From positions 1 to 8,410 of the forward strand of contig JAATEW010000196.1 in the NCBI GenBank assembly GCA_015655535.1: a stretch of 8,410 nucleotides of DNA, read 5' to 3'. Below the pieces are notes generated by a model. That model did not search any database, was not told where the DNA came from, and saw only the letters and a list, made by a program, of their open reading frames with translations. The position numbers and the translations under genes were made by a program. Position 1 is the stretch's first letter, and every line of letters starts with the position of its first letter. This DNA is from Hyphomicrobiales bacterium (lineage in GTDB: Bacteria; Pseudomonadota; Alphaproteobacteria; Rhizobiales; Beijerinckiaceae). Shown piece by piece: positions 1 through 7,225 of the stretch.

Positions 1-2
1 CG

Positions 3-2744
3 GCCCAGCCGGGATTCGAGGACTCCGCCAATCCGCTGATCGACTATCTGACTGATCCGCTGCTCTTTGGAGCGAGCCCGCATCCTCTCTTTGACGGAGA
101 GACCTATCTTTCGAAAAATAAGGACGTCGCCCGCGCGGGCATCAATCCGCTGCTGCATTATTGCACGGTCGGCTGGCGTGAAGGCCGCGCGCCGCATGAG
201 CTTTTCGCCGGGGATTGGTATCTCGCCAATCATCCGGATGTCGTCCGCTCAGGGGTGAATCCGCTCTATCATTATGTCCGCCATGGTTGGCTCGAACAGC
301 GAGCGCCGCACCCCCTGTTCGACAGCGACTATTATTTCAGCCTTTATCGAGACCTCCGCAAACTACCTTATGATCCGCTGAGCCATTACGTCATGACCGG
401 CGCGCGCGAAGGATATGAGACGACGCAAAGGATTTCCGCCGGCCTCATTCGCGAGACCGTTCCGGCGGTCCGCGTGGCAGAAGCTGGTCCGCTCAAAGCC
501 TTCCTGTGCGCCAACGAGATCGACTTCTCGGTGGCCGCCGATCTCGCGGCTGAAGCTGAAGGCGCCGACAGCGCGGACGGGTGGGCTGGGCACGCGGAAC
601 ATGCCTATTGGCTGCCGCAAAGGCTCCGGAATCACATCGTCGGACGCTACGGCGAGGGCGCAGCCGATCTCTATCGCGATTTGATGGCACTGGTCGAACG
701 CTACGACGACCGGCCGGAGGTTTTCGCCGCGTCGACGGACCGCGTTCGTCTTGTTGAGAGAGTGCATGCCAAAGCCACGCAACATGGTGTCTCCTCCGGC
801 GGAGTCGATGTCTCGATCGTCATTCCCGCGCACAATAACCTCGTCTTTACGCTCACATGCGTTTTGAGCCTGCTCGAAAACGCGACGCGTTACGCCTACG
901 AAATCCTCATCGGCGATGATCTTTCGACCGATGCGACGCCGGAGATCTTCGCCGCGGCGGAAGGGCCTATACGCCTCGTCCGCCATCAAAAGAATCTTGG
1001 CTTCCTGGGCAACTGCAACCGCAGCGCCGAAACTGCCAAAGGCCGTTTCATTGCGTTCCTGAACAATGACACATTGACTCTACCGGGCTGGCTCGACGAA
1101 TTGATCGATCCCTTCGAGACTTTGGACAATATCGGCCTCTCCGGTTCCAAACTTTTAAACAGCAACGGCAGTTTGCAGGAGGCGGGCGGGATCTATTGGC
1201 GCGACGGCAGCGCCTGGAATTTCGGGCGGAATGCCGATCCGCTCTTGCCGGACTATAATTACCGCAAGGACTGCGATTATATTTCCGGCGCCGCGATTGC
1301 CTTACCGGCCGATCTTTGGCGCCGGCTCGGCGGCTTCGACCCTGAATTCGCACCGGCCTATTGCGAGGATGCCGACCTCGCCTTCCGCATACGCAAATTA
1401 GGACGGCGGACGCTTTACGCGCCGCATTCCGAACTCGTGCATCACGAAGGCAAAAGTCACGGGCAAGACACGGCAAGCGGCGTCAAATCCCATCAAACCA
1501 CCAACCAAAAAAAGCTTCTGAAGCGCTGGAAGACTGTCTTCGAAACGGAGCATTTTTCCAACGGCGACAACGTTTTTCTGGCGCGCGACCGCAGCGCGGC
1601 CAAGCCGCATATTCTTGTCGTGGACCATTATATTCCTCAATGGGATCGCGACGCGGGCTCACGCGCCATGTTTCACGTGCTGCGCATGTTCGCCGCGGCC
1701 GGCTTCCAAATTACCTTCTGGCCCGACAACCTTTACGAGGATCGCGAATATTGCACCTCGCTGCAGAAGATGGGCATCGAGGTGATTTACTCGGGTGCCT
1801 ATGCCGATCAATTCGATACTTGGATGGGAGAAAACGGCCGCTTTATCGATTATGCGCTGTTAAGCCGGCCGCATATTTCGATCAAATATTACGAAGCCAT
1901 TCGCACCCATTCGAGGTGCAAGATTCTCTATTACGGCCACGACATTCATCATTTGCGCATGGAAGGCGAACGCGCGGCGAATGACAGCCCGGACTTCGCG
2001 CGCATGATCGAAGAGATGCGGCAATTGGAATTAGACAATTGGGCGCGGTCCGATTTCGTGCTGTATTTCAGCAACGAAGAAAGAAACTTGGTTCGGACCG
2101 TTGGGGGATGCCGCGCGGAACAAGTGCCGCTGCTTGGCTATACCCGCGAGGAACTTGGACTGGCGCGAACGAACCTGGAGCGGTTCGAGGCGCGAGACGT
2201 CAACCGTCTCCTCTTCGTCGGCGGCTCGCATCCGCCGAACGTCGATGCGCTCCTCTGGTTCACGCGCGAAGTGATGCCGCTCATTCTCCGCGCGAACCCC
2301 AAAGCCCGCCTCGATGTCGTCGGCGCGGCGAACCCCGAGATCGCGCGGCTCGAATCCGATTCAATCTTCATCCATGGTCGCATAAGCGACGCCGATCTCG
2401 CGAAGCTTTATGCGACAGCAGGCATAGCCATCATGCCCTTGCGCTTCGGTGCCGGCGTCAAAGGCAAGACGGTCGAGGCCTTGGTCAATGCTATTCCGGT
2501 CATATCGACCAGCGTGGGAATGCAGGGCCTTCACCCGGCGGACTCAATCGCGGTCGTGGCCGACAAAGCGGATCGTTTCACCGCCGCCATTATCGAAACG
2601 CAGATTTCATATGCCGCGGCCAAAGCCAGAGTCGAGCGGGGTATCGCCTTTATTGAGGAGGCTTATTCGGTCGAGGCTCTGAAAAGAGCATTCGCCGGGT
2701 TTATGGGTGAGCTCGCTGAGGAAAGAGAGACGCTCAAGCTTTGA
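3..2744 (+). CDS. Multidomain glycosyltransferase: 38-aa repeats + GT2 + GT4-like domain (5' end missing)
   Basis: The frame is already open at position 3 and has no stop back to the window edge, so the start lies to the left. The GTG at 255 is inside the repeat region and is not the start; 913 residues are visible. The N-terminal part (30 to ~425) is tandem 38-residue repeats of the type NPLxHYxxxGWxEGRxPHxLFD. A helical linker follows. A GT2 domain of the rhamnosyltransferase type starts near 804 (VDVSIVIPAHN); it has GDD at 912-920, NNDT from 1062 as the nucleotide-sugar/metal site, and CEDADLAFR from 1362 carrying the likely catalytic acid pair. From about 1602 (KPHILVVDHY) a GT-B, GT4-like domain begins, with FVGGSHPPNVD from 2214 and GAGVKGKTVEAL from 2448, in which Lys2460 and Glu2475 codons would contact the nucleotide sugar. 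It is probably a cytoplasmic enzyme that adds two different sugars to a surface glycan or protein. Donor and acceptor cannot be read from sequence. It converges on the secretion operon with 12 bases between stops. Confidence 0.9.
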   Translation, partial: AQPGFEDSANPLIDYLTDPLLFGASPHPLFDGETYLSKNKDVARAGINPLLHYCTVGWREGRAPHELFAGDWYLANHPDVVRSGVNPLYHYVRHGWLEQRAPHPLFDSDYYFSLYRDLRKLPYDPLSHYVMTGAREGYETTQRISAGLIRETVPAVRVAEAGPLKAFLCANEIDFSVAADLAAEAEGADSADGWAGHAEHAYWLPQRLRNHIVGRYGEGAADLYRDLMALVERYDDRPEVFAASTDRVRLVERVHAKATQHGVSSGGVDVSIVIPAHNNLVFTLTCVLSLLENATRYAYEILIGDDLSTDATPEIFAAAEGPIRLVRHQKNLGFLGNCNRSAETAKGRFIAFLNNDTLTLPGWLDELIDPFETLDNIGLSGSKLLNSNGSLQEAGGIYWRDGSAWNFGRNADPLLPDYNYRKDCDYISGAAIALPADLWRRLGGFDPEFAPAYCEDADLAFRIRKLGRRTLYAPHSELVHHEGKSHGQDTASGVKSHQTTNQKKLLKRWKTVFETEHFSNGDNVFLARDRSAAKPHILVVDHYIPQWDRDAGSRAMFHVLRMFAAAGFQITFWPDNLYEDREYCTSLQKMGIEVIYSGAYADQFDTWMGENGRFIDYALLSRPHISIKYYEAIRTHSRCKILYYGHDIHHLRMEGERAANDSPDFARMIEEMRQLELDNWARSDFVLYFSNEERNLVRTVGGCRAEQVPLLGYTREELGLARTNLERFEARDVNRLLFVGGSHPPNVDALLWFTREVMPLILRANPKARLDVVGAANPEIARLESDSIFIHGRISDADLAKLYATAGIAIMPLRFGAGVKGKTVEALVNAIPVISTSVGMQGLHPADSIAVVADKADRFTAAIIETQISYAAAKARVERGIAFIEEAYSVEALKRAFAGFMGELAEERETLKL
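30..425 (+). repeat. Tandem 38-residue (114-nt) protein repeats in the glycosyltransferase N-terminus
   Basis: The Asn/Asp-Pro-Leu codons recur at 30, 144, 258 and 372, exactly 114 nt apart, giving three full repeats and a truncated fourth that ends around 'GAREGYETT'. Conserved positions in each unit are N/D-P-L, H/D-Y, G, E-G/Q-R, P-H-x-L-F and an aromatic pair before D-V/L. The DNA of the units has diverged strongly, so selection acts on the protein pattern and this is not a recent duplication. More units may lie left of the window. Such repeats are common in glycosyltransferases of Hyphomicrobiales; their role is not known to me. Confidence 0.85.
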
Positions 2745-2756
2745 ACTCACGCCGGC

Positions 2757-4190
2757 TCAGCGTTCGCGCAGACTCTCTTGCCGGTAGCGCAACAAGGGCG
2801 ACAACAAATAGCTCATGATTGTGCGGGAGCCGGTCTTTATTTCCACCGTAACGGCCATGCCGGGTGAGAGATTGACGAGATTCTCGTCGATTTGCATTTG
2901 CGTCCGTTCAAGAGCCACCTTGGCGGAATAGACGAGTTCCTGGCCCTTAGGCTCGCTCGTGCTCGTCGTTGTCCCCGCAGGTGACTCAGAGGATTTATTA
3001 TCCTGCGGTTTGTCGCGGGAAATGGCATCTTGCGACAGACTGAGCACCCGGCCATGGATCAGGCCGTAATGGGTGAAATTGAACGTATCGACTTTTATTT
3101 CGGCTTCCTGCCCGGCATGAATGAAGCCGATATCCTGGTTGGGCACCATGGCCTCGATTTCCAGGTGATTGTCCACGGGCACAACAACAAGGAGGGCCTG
3201 AGCCGGAGTAACGACACCGCCGATCGTATGCACGGACAATTGCTGCACTGTGCCATCGACCGGCGCGGTAAGAATTTGGAGTTTGGCGCGCTCCTTGGCT
3301 TTGATTAAATCCTCGGAGAGTCCCGCCGCATTACGTTGGGCCTCGACAAGCTGGCCCGACAATGTGCGCCTAAATTCAGCGGTGCTTTGCGTGCGCGCCT
3401 CGCCCATTGCCTCCAATGCAGCCTCGGCTTCGTGGAGGTGGCTTTTCTGCACAAGCAGATCCTGCTCCGTTTCGACGAGCGCCTGGAGAATTTCCAGATA
3501 ATTCACTTTCGAACCGTTCTGATGGTCGTAGAGGACCTGTCTGATTTCAACCCGCTCCTTCAGGACGGGCAAAACCGCCTCCAACTTATTCACGGTCGCC
3601 GTAATGGTTTCGAGCTCGGCCTGCTTCTGAGCCTTCTGCTTTTCGATACCGGCAACCTTAGATGATTGCTCCGCGACTTGCTGGACGAGAAATTGCCGTT
3701 GCGCGGAAATTTGCGAAGGGTTTGCACCCTCGGGCGGGTGAAATGAAGCGAGCAGATCGCCGTCATCGCTGAGCGCCGCGGAAAGCCGGGCAATATCCAA
3801 TTGAGCGGTCAGAAGGTCGCTCTCAATGTGCTTAAGTTCGGCATTATCGATCGTTGGATCGAGTTCTATTAGATTTTCCCCCGCTTTGACCATCTGGCCG
3901 TCGGCGACATGTATCGCGCGAACGACACCTGTTTCGAAAGGTTGGACGACTTTGACGCGTTCGCTCGGAATGATCTTCCCCGTCGCCGACGAAACGATAT
4001 CAATTTTTCCGAAGCTGGCCCATGCGATTGCAACGCAAAACAGCACTATGATCGTTATGCTTAAGCCGCCCGCGAGCGGCGGCGGCGGCGTCTCCGCGAT
4101 TTCCAGCGCGGCCGGAAGGAAGGTCAGCTCATCCCTGGTGCGGGTAAGAGACTTGCGCTGGAGGGAAACGGCGTTAGTGGCGGACTTCAT
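2757..4190 (-). CDS. hlyD: HlyD-type periplasmic adaptor (membrane fusion protein) of a type I secretion system
   Basis: This protein links the inner-membrane ABC exporter to an outer-membrane TolC-like channel. I chose the ATG at 4190 (477 aa). It has an AGG about five bases upstream and overlaps the exporter gene by 17 bases, which suggests translational coupling. The ATG at 4223 would add 11 residues (MRRCIICRQVC) and lacks a clear ribosome site. By residue: a cytoplasmic tail with FLPAALEIAETP, as in E. coli HlyD; one membrane segment at ~41-60; half a lipoyl domain at ~80-113 (VVQPFETGVVRAIHVADGQ); a long coiled-coil hairpin at ~114-300; the returning lipoyl half at ~307-327 (APVDGTVQQLSVHTIGGVV); then a beta-barrel region with NQDIGFIHAGQ. 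The C-terminus keeps PGMAVTVEIKTG, SYLLSPL and a final ESLRER, matching E. coli HlyD as I remember it. A Ser/Thr/Pro-rich insert lies at ~390-417. Length is typical of the family (about 478 aa). Confidence 0.95.
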   Translation of the reverse strand: MKSATNAVSLQRKSLTRTRDELTFLPAALEIAETPPPPLAGGLSITIIVLFCVAIAWASFGKIDIVSSATGKIIPSERVKVVQPFETGVVRAIHVADGQMVKAGENLIELDPTIDNAELKHIESDLLTAQLDIARLSAALSDDGDLLASFHPPEGANPSQISAQRQFLVQQVAEQSSKVAGIEKQKAQKQAELETITATVNKLEAVLPVLKERVEIRQVLYDHQNGSKVNYLEILQALVETEQDLLVQKSHLHEAEAALEAMGEARTQSTAEFRRTLSGQLVEAQRNAAGLSEDLIKAKERAKLQILTAPVDGTVQQLSVHTIGGVVTPAQALLVVVPVDNHLEIEAMVPNQDIGFIHAGQEAEIKVDTFNFTHYGLIHGRVLSLSQDAISRDKPQDNKSSESPAGTTTSTSEPKGQELVYSAKVALERTQMQIDENLVNLSPGMAVTVEIKTGSRTIMSYLLSPLLRYRQESLRER

Positions 4191-6330
4191 GCAAACCTGC
4201 CTGCATATGATGCAGCGACGCATAGCGGCCGCCGGTTTTGATCAGGTCATCATGTGTACCGTCCTCGATCAATCGCCCCTGTTCGATGGTGAGGATGCGG
4301 TCGGCACGCCGCACCGTCGACAATCTGTGAGCGATGATGAAAACAGTCCGGCCCTTCGCGATCATCGGCATGTTCTGCTGAATGATCCGTTCGCTTTCAT
4401 AATCGAGGGCGCTCGTCGCCTCGTCGAAGATCAGAATACGCGGCTCCATCAAGAGCGCTCTGGCGATAGCCAAGCGTTGTCTTTGTCCGCCTGAAAGGCT
4501 GTTGCCGCGTTCTCCCACATGGGTGTCATAACCATTCGGCAGTTCGAGAATGAATTCGTTGGCACCCGCCATATGGGCCGCCGCGATGATGCGTTCGATC
4601 GGCATCGCCGGATCCGCCAGCGCGATATTCTCGCGTATGGAACAATTGAATAAGACGTTTTCCTGCAGGACCACGCCGATCTGCCGCCGCAACCAGGACG
4701 GATCGACCATGCTGACATCGACGCCATCAACGAGGACGCGGCCGCTTTCCGGCACATAGAGCCTCTGAATCAGCTTTGTGAACGTGCTTTTACCGGAGCC
4801 GGACGGCCCGACAATACCGACGATCTGGCCGGCGGGCACCCGAAGACTGATATCGTGCAAGATCGCAGGCCCATCGATCCTGTAGCGGAATGTGACGTGA
4901 TCGAACTGGACATCGCCCCTGACGGCAGGCAAGGCCGTCTGGCTTGGATTGTAAATCGGTTCCGGCGTCGAATTGAGAATATCGCCCAATCGCGCGATCG
5001 AGAGCCGCGCCTGGTGAAAGTCCTGCCAGATTTGCGCGAGCCGCAACACAGGCGCACTGACGCGGCCTGCGAACATGTTGAAAGCGACCAGTTCGCCGAC
5101 CGAAAGGCTGCCGTCGATGACGAGCCGGGCCCCGAGATAGAGCACGCCCGCGGTCACGAGCTTATTGACAAGCTGCACCAGCTGGCTGGCCGTATTGTTG
5201 AGACTGAGCACGCGGAAACTCGCGGTCACGTAACCGGCGAGTTGCTCCTCCCAGCGGCGCTGCATCTGCGGTTCGACGGCCATCGACTTCAGCGTCTCAA
5301 CGCCGGTGATGCTTTCGACCAGCAAGGCCTGGTTCTCAGCGCCGCGTTCGAACTTCTCGTTGAGACGGCGACGGAACATAGGCGTCGCAATGACCGATAT
5401 GGCGATGTAGATCGGAAACGAGGCCAGCACGGTCATCGTCAGCATCGGCGAGTAGACGTACATCACCGCCAGAAAGACAAAGGTGAAGAATAGATCGATG
5501 ATGAGCGTAAGGGCGGAACTCGTGAGAAAATTGCGAATATTTTCCAGTTCGCGCACGCGCGCGACCGAGTCGCCAACGCGACGCGACTGGAAATAAGCGA
5601 TCGGCAAAGCCAGAAGATGACGGAAGAGCCGGGCACCGAGCTCGACGTCGATGCGATTTGTCGTATGCGCGAATATATATGTTCGCAGGATTCCAAGGAC
5701 CGTTTCGAACAGCGAGATCGCAACGAGGCCGATGACGAGCACATCGAGCGTACTGAGGCTGCGATGCACCAGGACCTTATCTATGACGACCTGGAAGAAC
5801 AGCGGCGAGATAAGTGCGAAGACTTGCAGAAAGAATGAGGCGACCAGCACTCTCGCGAGCACATGGCGGTATTTATAAATGGCGCTTTGAAACCAAGTGA
5901 TGTCGAAACGGCGCGACAGGTCGAGCAATCCCACCCGCCGCGTCATGAGCACCAATTGGCCGTCCCACGTGGCTTCGAGTTCGGCTTGCGTTATCAGGCT
6001 CGGGCGCGGCGACAAAGGCGATTGGACTATGGCCTTGCCGTCTCCGACTTTGGCGAGAAAGAGAAAACCGCCATCCTTCAAGACCGCGATTCCCGGTAAC
6101 GGGGTTGAGGCCAGCCGATGCCAGCTCGTCTTATAGGTGCGCGCTTTAAGTCCGAATTCCTTGGCACAGCGGAGCATCTCCGGCACGCCGAATACGGCCC
6201 CACCGAAACGATGGCGCAATTGGTCCGGCTCAACGCCGATCCCTAGAAAACGCAGCAATGTGACGAGAACTGCGAGGCCTTGATCCACCGTCGAGGAGTC
6301 ATTGGATGGGTGCGGGGGCGCGATCGTCAT
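4174..6330 (-). CDS. hlyB: HlyB-type type I secretion ABC transporter (C39-like domain, membrane domain, ATPase)
   Basis: An inner-membrane exporter that uses ATP to drive an unfolded protein from the cytoplasm through the HlyD/TolC conduit. At 718 aa it fits the family (HlyB is 707 aa) and is collinear with E. coli HlyB throughout. Residues ~10-130 form a peptidase-C39-like domain. Where C39 peptidases have the catalytic Cys, the sequence reads VDQGLA (Gln17), and the His and Asp positions also appear replaced, so it should bind substrate and not cut it. Residues ~145-440 are the six-helix membrane domain, with the hallmark stretches SPLFFQVVIDKVLVHR, RTYIFAH and RRVGDSVARVREL. The ATPase has Walker A GPSGSGKST (508-516), Q-loop Gln556, signature LSGGQ (612-616), Walker B ILIFDE (632-637), SALD and switch His668. 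All ATPase residues look intact. The ATG at 6330 gives a family-like N-terminus, though its ribosome site is weak. The hlyD-type gene follows directly. The substrate is probably an RTX-like or adhesin protein encoded outside the window. Confidence 0.96.
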   Translation of the reverse strand: MTIAPPHPSNDSSTVDQGLAVLVTLLRFLGIGVEPDQLRHRFGGAVFGVPEMLRCAKEFGLKARTYKTSWHRLASTPLPGIAVLKDGGFLFLAKVGDGKAIVQSPLSPRPSLITQAELEATWDGQLVLMTRRVGLLDLSRRFDITWFQSAIYKYRHVLARVLVASFFLQVFALISPLFFQVVIDKVLVHRSLSTLDVLVIGLVAISLFETVLGILRTYIFAHTTNRIDVELGARLFRHLLALPIAYFQSRRVGDSVARVRELENIRNFLTSSALTLIIDLFFTFVFLAVMYVYSPMLTMTVLASFPIYIAISVIATPMFRRRLNEKFERGAENQALLVESITGVETLKSMAVEPQMQRRWEEQLAGYVTASFRVLSLNNTASQLVQLVNKLVTAGVLYLGARLVIDGSLSVGELVAFNMFAGRVSAPVLRLAQIWQDFHQARLSIARLGDILNSTPEPIYNPSQTALPAVRGDVQFDHVTFRYRIDGPAILHDISLRVPAGQIVGIVGPSGSGKSTFTKLIQRLYVPESGRVLVDGVDVSMVDPSWLRRQIGVVLQENVLFNCSIRENIALADPAMPIERIIAAAHMAGANEFILELPNGYDTHVGERGNSLSGGQRQRLAIARALLMEPRILIFDEATSALDYESERIIQQNMPMIAKGRTVFIIAHRLSTVRRADRILTIEQGRLIEDGTHDDLIKTGGRYASLHHMQAGLHEVRH

Positions 6331-6728
6331 CAGTCGTCAAAAACTCAACTGTCATCGATCCGCTGGCCAACTGCCGGGCTATCGGATCGGAACCCGACAA
6401 ACGCTTAACGTTGTTCCTCAAATTGTAAAGGAAAATATATTGCATGGGTTGCGTGTCGATGCGTCTTAAGAGGCGCATTGGGACCAGCTTAAAGACCGTA
6501 TATCTGCGTTAGAGCTACAATCCGCATAGAATAAATGGTTTTATTAACACCATCCGTTTTGCGTAATTGCTCTGCCTCTCAAATAAATACTTTATAGCAT
6601 GGTAAATATGAATCGTGGACTGATCGGAATGTCCTGATTTTCTTATTCTGATCTGGCTCTCAAGGGGCAGTGAAGTTTCACAAGAAACTCTGCGATCGAA
6701 TGCCGCGTGAACTCCCTTAAGCATTGAC
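6331..6728. other. AT-richer intergenic region upstream of the secretion operon
   Basis: About 400 bases with no convincing gene. The stretch from roughly 6400 to 6680 is visibly AT-richer than the flanking coding DNA. It should contain the promoter of the minus-strand exporter operon starting at 6330, but I see no clear pair of -35 and -10 boxes. The best minus-strand candidate is TTTACA (6423-6428) with a TAAGCG-like -10 about 17 bases on, which is weak. A 69-codon minus-strand frame (6515-6724) has no recognisable features and is probably chance. Confidence 0.6.
6459..6478. promoter_or_regulatory. Imperfect palindrome, possible operator upstream of the exporter operon
   Basis: The arms ATGCG-TCTT and AAGA-GGCGCAT meet at the centre TTAA. 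They pair except for a one- to two-base bulge/mismatch. The site lies ~130 bases upstream of the exporter start, where a dimeric regulator could bind. Function is only inferred from symmetry and position. Confidence 0.3.
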
Positions 6729-6771
6729 GCGTTTCTTCACGCGAACCGGTGTCCACTTCGCTCGAAAACGC
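6729..6771. repeat. REP-like intergenic imperfect palindrome with ACCGGT core
   Basis: The ends GCGTTT (6729-6734) and AAACGC (6766-6771) are inverted copies. The centre carries CGCGAACCGGTGTCC followed by a run like CACTTCGCTCGAAAACG. I recall very similar sequences repeated between genes in Hyphomicrobiales genomes, so I read it as a dispersed REP-type element sitting just past the stop (6780) of the broken gene. Only one copy is in this window; the repeat status rests on memory. Confidence 0.5.
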
Positions 6772-6779
6772 CCTGGTAG

Positions 6780-7207
6780 TCAGACCTCCCTGAGGCCGAG
6801 GGACCGGAAGGCTAAGGACAAAATTCTTTGGTCATCCCCCAGTCCCGCCTCTTTGGGGCTGGCCGCTCTGGGCGCCACGAAGGAGAAGATATTTTCGCCA
6901 GGATTGAAAAAGCGCGCTTCGACCCGTGCAGAAACCTGCGCGGTTTGCCTTATCAACCAGAAGGCGACGAAGGCGCCGTTCAAGTAAACGGAAAGCTCCT
7001 GCCCTCTTCTGTCGCCCTGAAAAGGAATGAGATCGATCTCCAGCAAACGGTCGTTCTTGGTAATTCCAACATCAACCGCAGCTTCGCGACATGCGAGTTG
7101 GCCCAGGTATGTTCCCTGTCATTAGGATCGTCATCCCAGCCTTCGCGAGGCCATCTTTTATAGTCACCGTTATATCCGAAGTAGATGGTAAGAGGTAAAT
7201 CGGACAT
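6780..7207 (-). pseudogene. Frameshifted small gene resembling the C-terminal domain of glycan-assembly proteins
   Basis: Two minus-strand frames complement each other. The first starts at ATG 7207 (MSDLPLTIYFGYNGDYKRW), with a GGGAG about 11 bases upstream, and reads sensibly through REGWDDD and HTWANSHVAKLRLM to about 7070. The second continues as VGITKNDRLLEIDLIPF, QELSVYLNGAFVAFWLI and SPKEAGLGDDQRILSLAF to a TGA at 6780-6782. A -1 shift near 7070 joins them into ~142 residues. The second frame has a stop at 7119-7121, so the break must lie between about 7045 and 7118. The pattern 'GW...W....A.L.L' then 'V.V.NG' then 'SP.E.G...D.R.L...L..L.L' matches, as I recall it, a beta-rich domain at the end of many alphaproteobacterial glycosyltransferases and glycan methyltransferases. 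Here it stands alone, without an enzyme domain. It may be a true pseudogene, a remnant of a larger protein, or an intact gene with a sequencing error. Its function is unknown. Confidence 0.6.
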
Positions 7208-7225
7208 AACGCGTCGAACTCCCAA

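Noticed and set aside
255..260. GTG at 255 as the start of the glycosyltransferase
   Set aside because: The same frame is open back to position 3 and encodes two further copies of the 38-residue repeat, so this GTG is internal.
363..989. Long minus-strand frame (208 codons) opposite the glycosyltransferase
   Set aside because: It lies wholly within a well-supported gene on the other strand and its translation shows no domain; it reflects GC-rich codon bias.
2714..2762. 7-bp inverted repeat CGCTGAG / CTCAGCG at the convergent gene ends as a shared terminator
   Set aside because: The loop is 35 bases long, most of it is coding, and there is no T-run on either side.
3826..4494. 222-codon plus-strand frame across the exporter/adaptor junction
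   Set aside because: It is the complement of two firmly identified genes and has no recognisable motif.
4855..5493. 212-codon plus-strand frame opposite the exporter
   Set aside because: It is an Arg/His/Asp-rich composition typical of an antisense shadow.
6515..6724. 69-codon minus-strand frame in the intergenic region
   Set aside because: It has no clear ribosome site, no recognisable pattern, and lies in an AT-richer stretch where the codon use does not resemble the neighbouring genes.
6724..6987. 87-codon plus-strand frame, and its overlapping neighbour 6828-7163
   Set aside because: The first begins inside the REP-like palindrome and both run opposite the broken gene, whose translation is much more protein-like.
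7045..7118. Programmed -1 ribosomal frameshift in the small broken gene
   Set aside because: I see no slippery X XXY YYZ heptamer or obvious downstream stem at the junction, so mutation or sequencing error is simpler.
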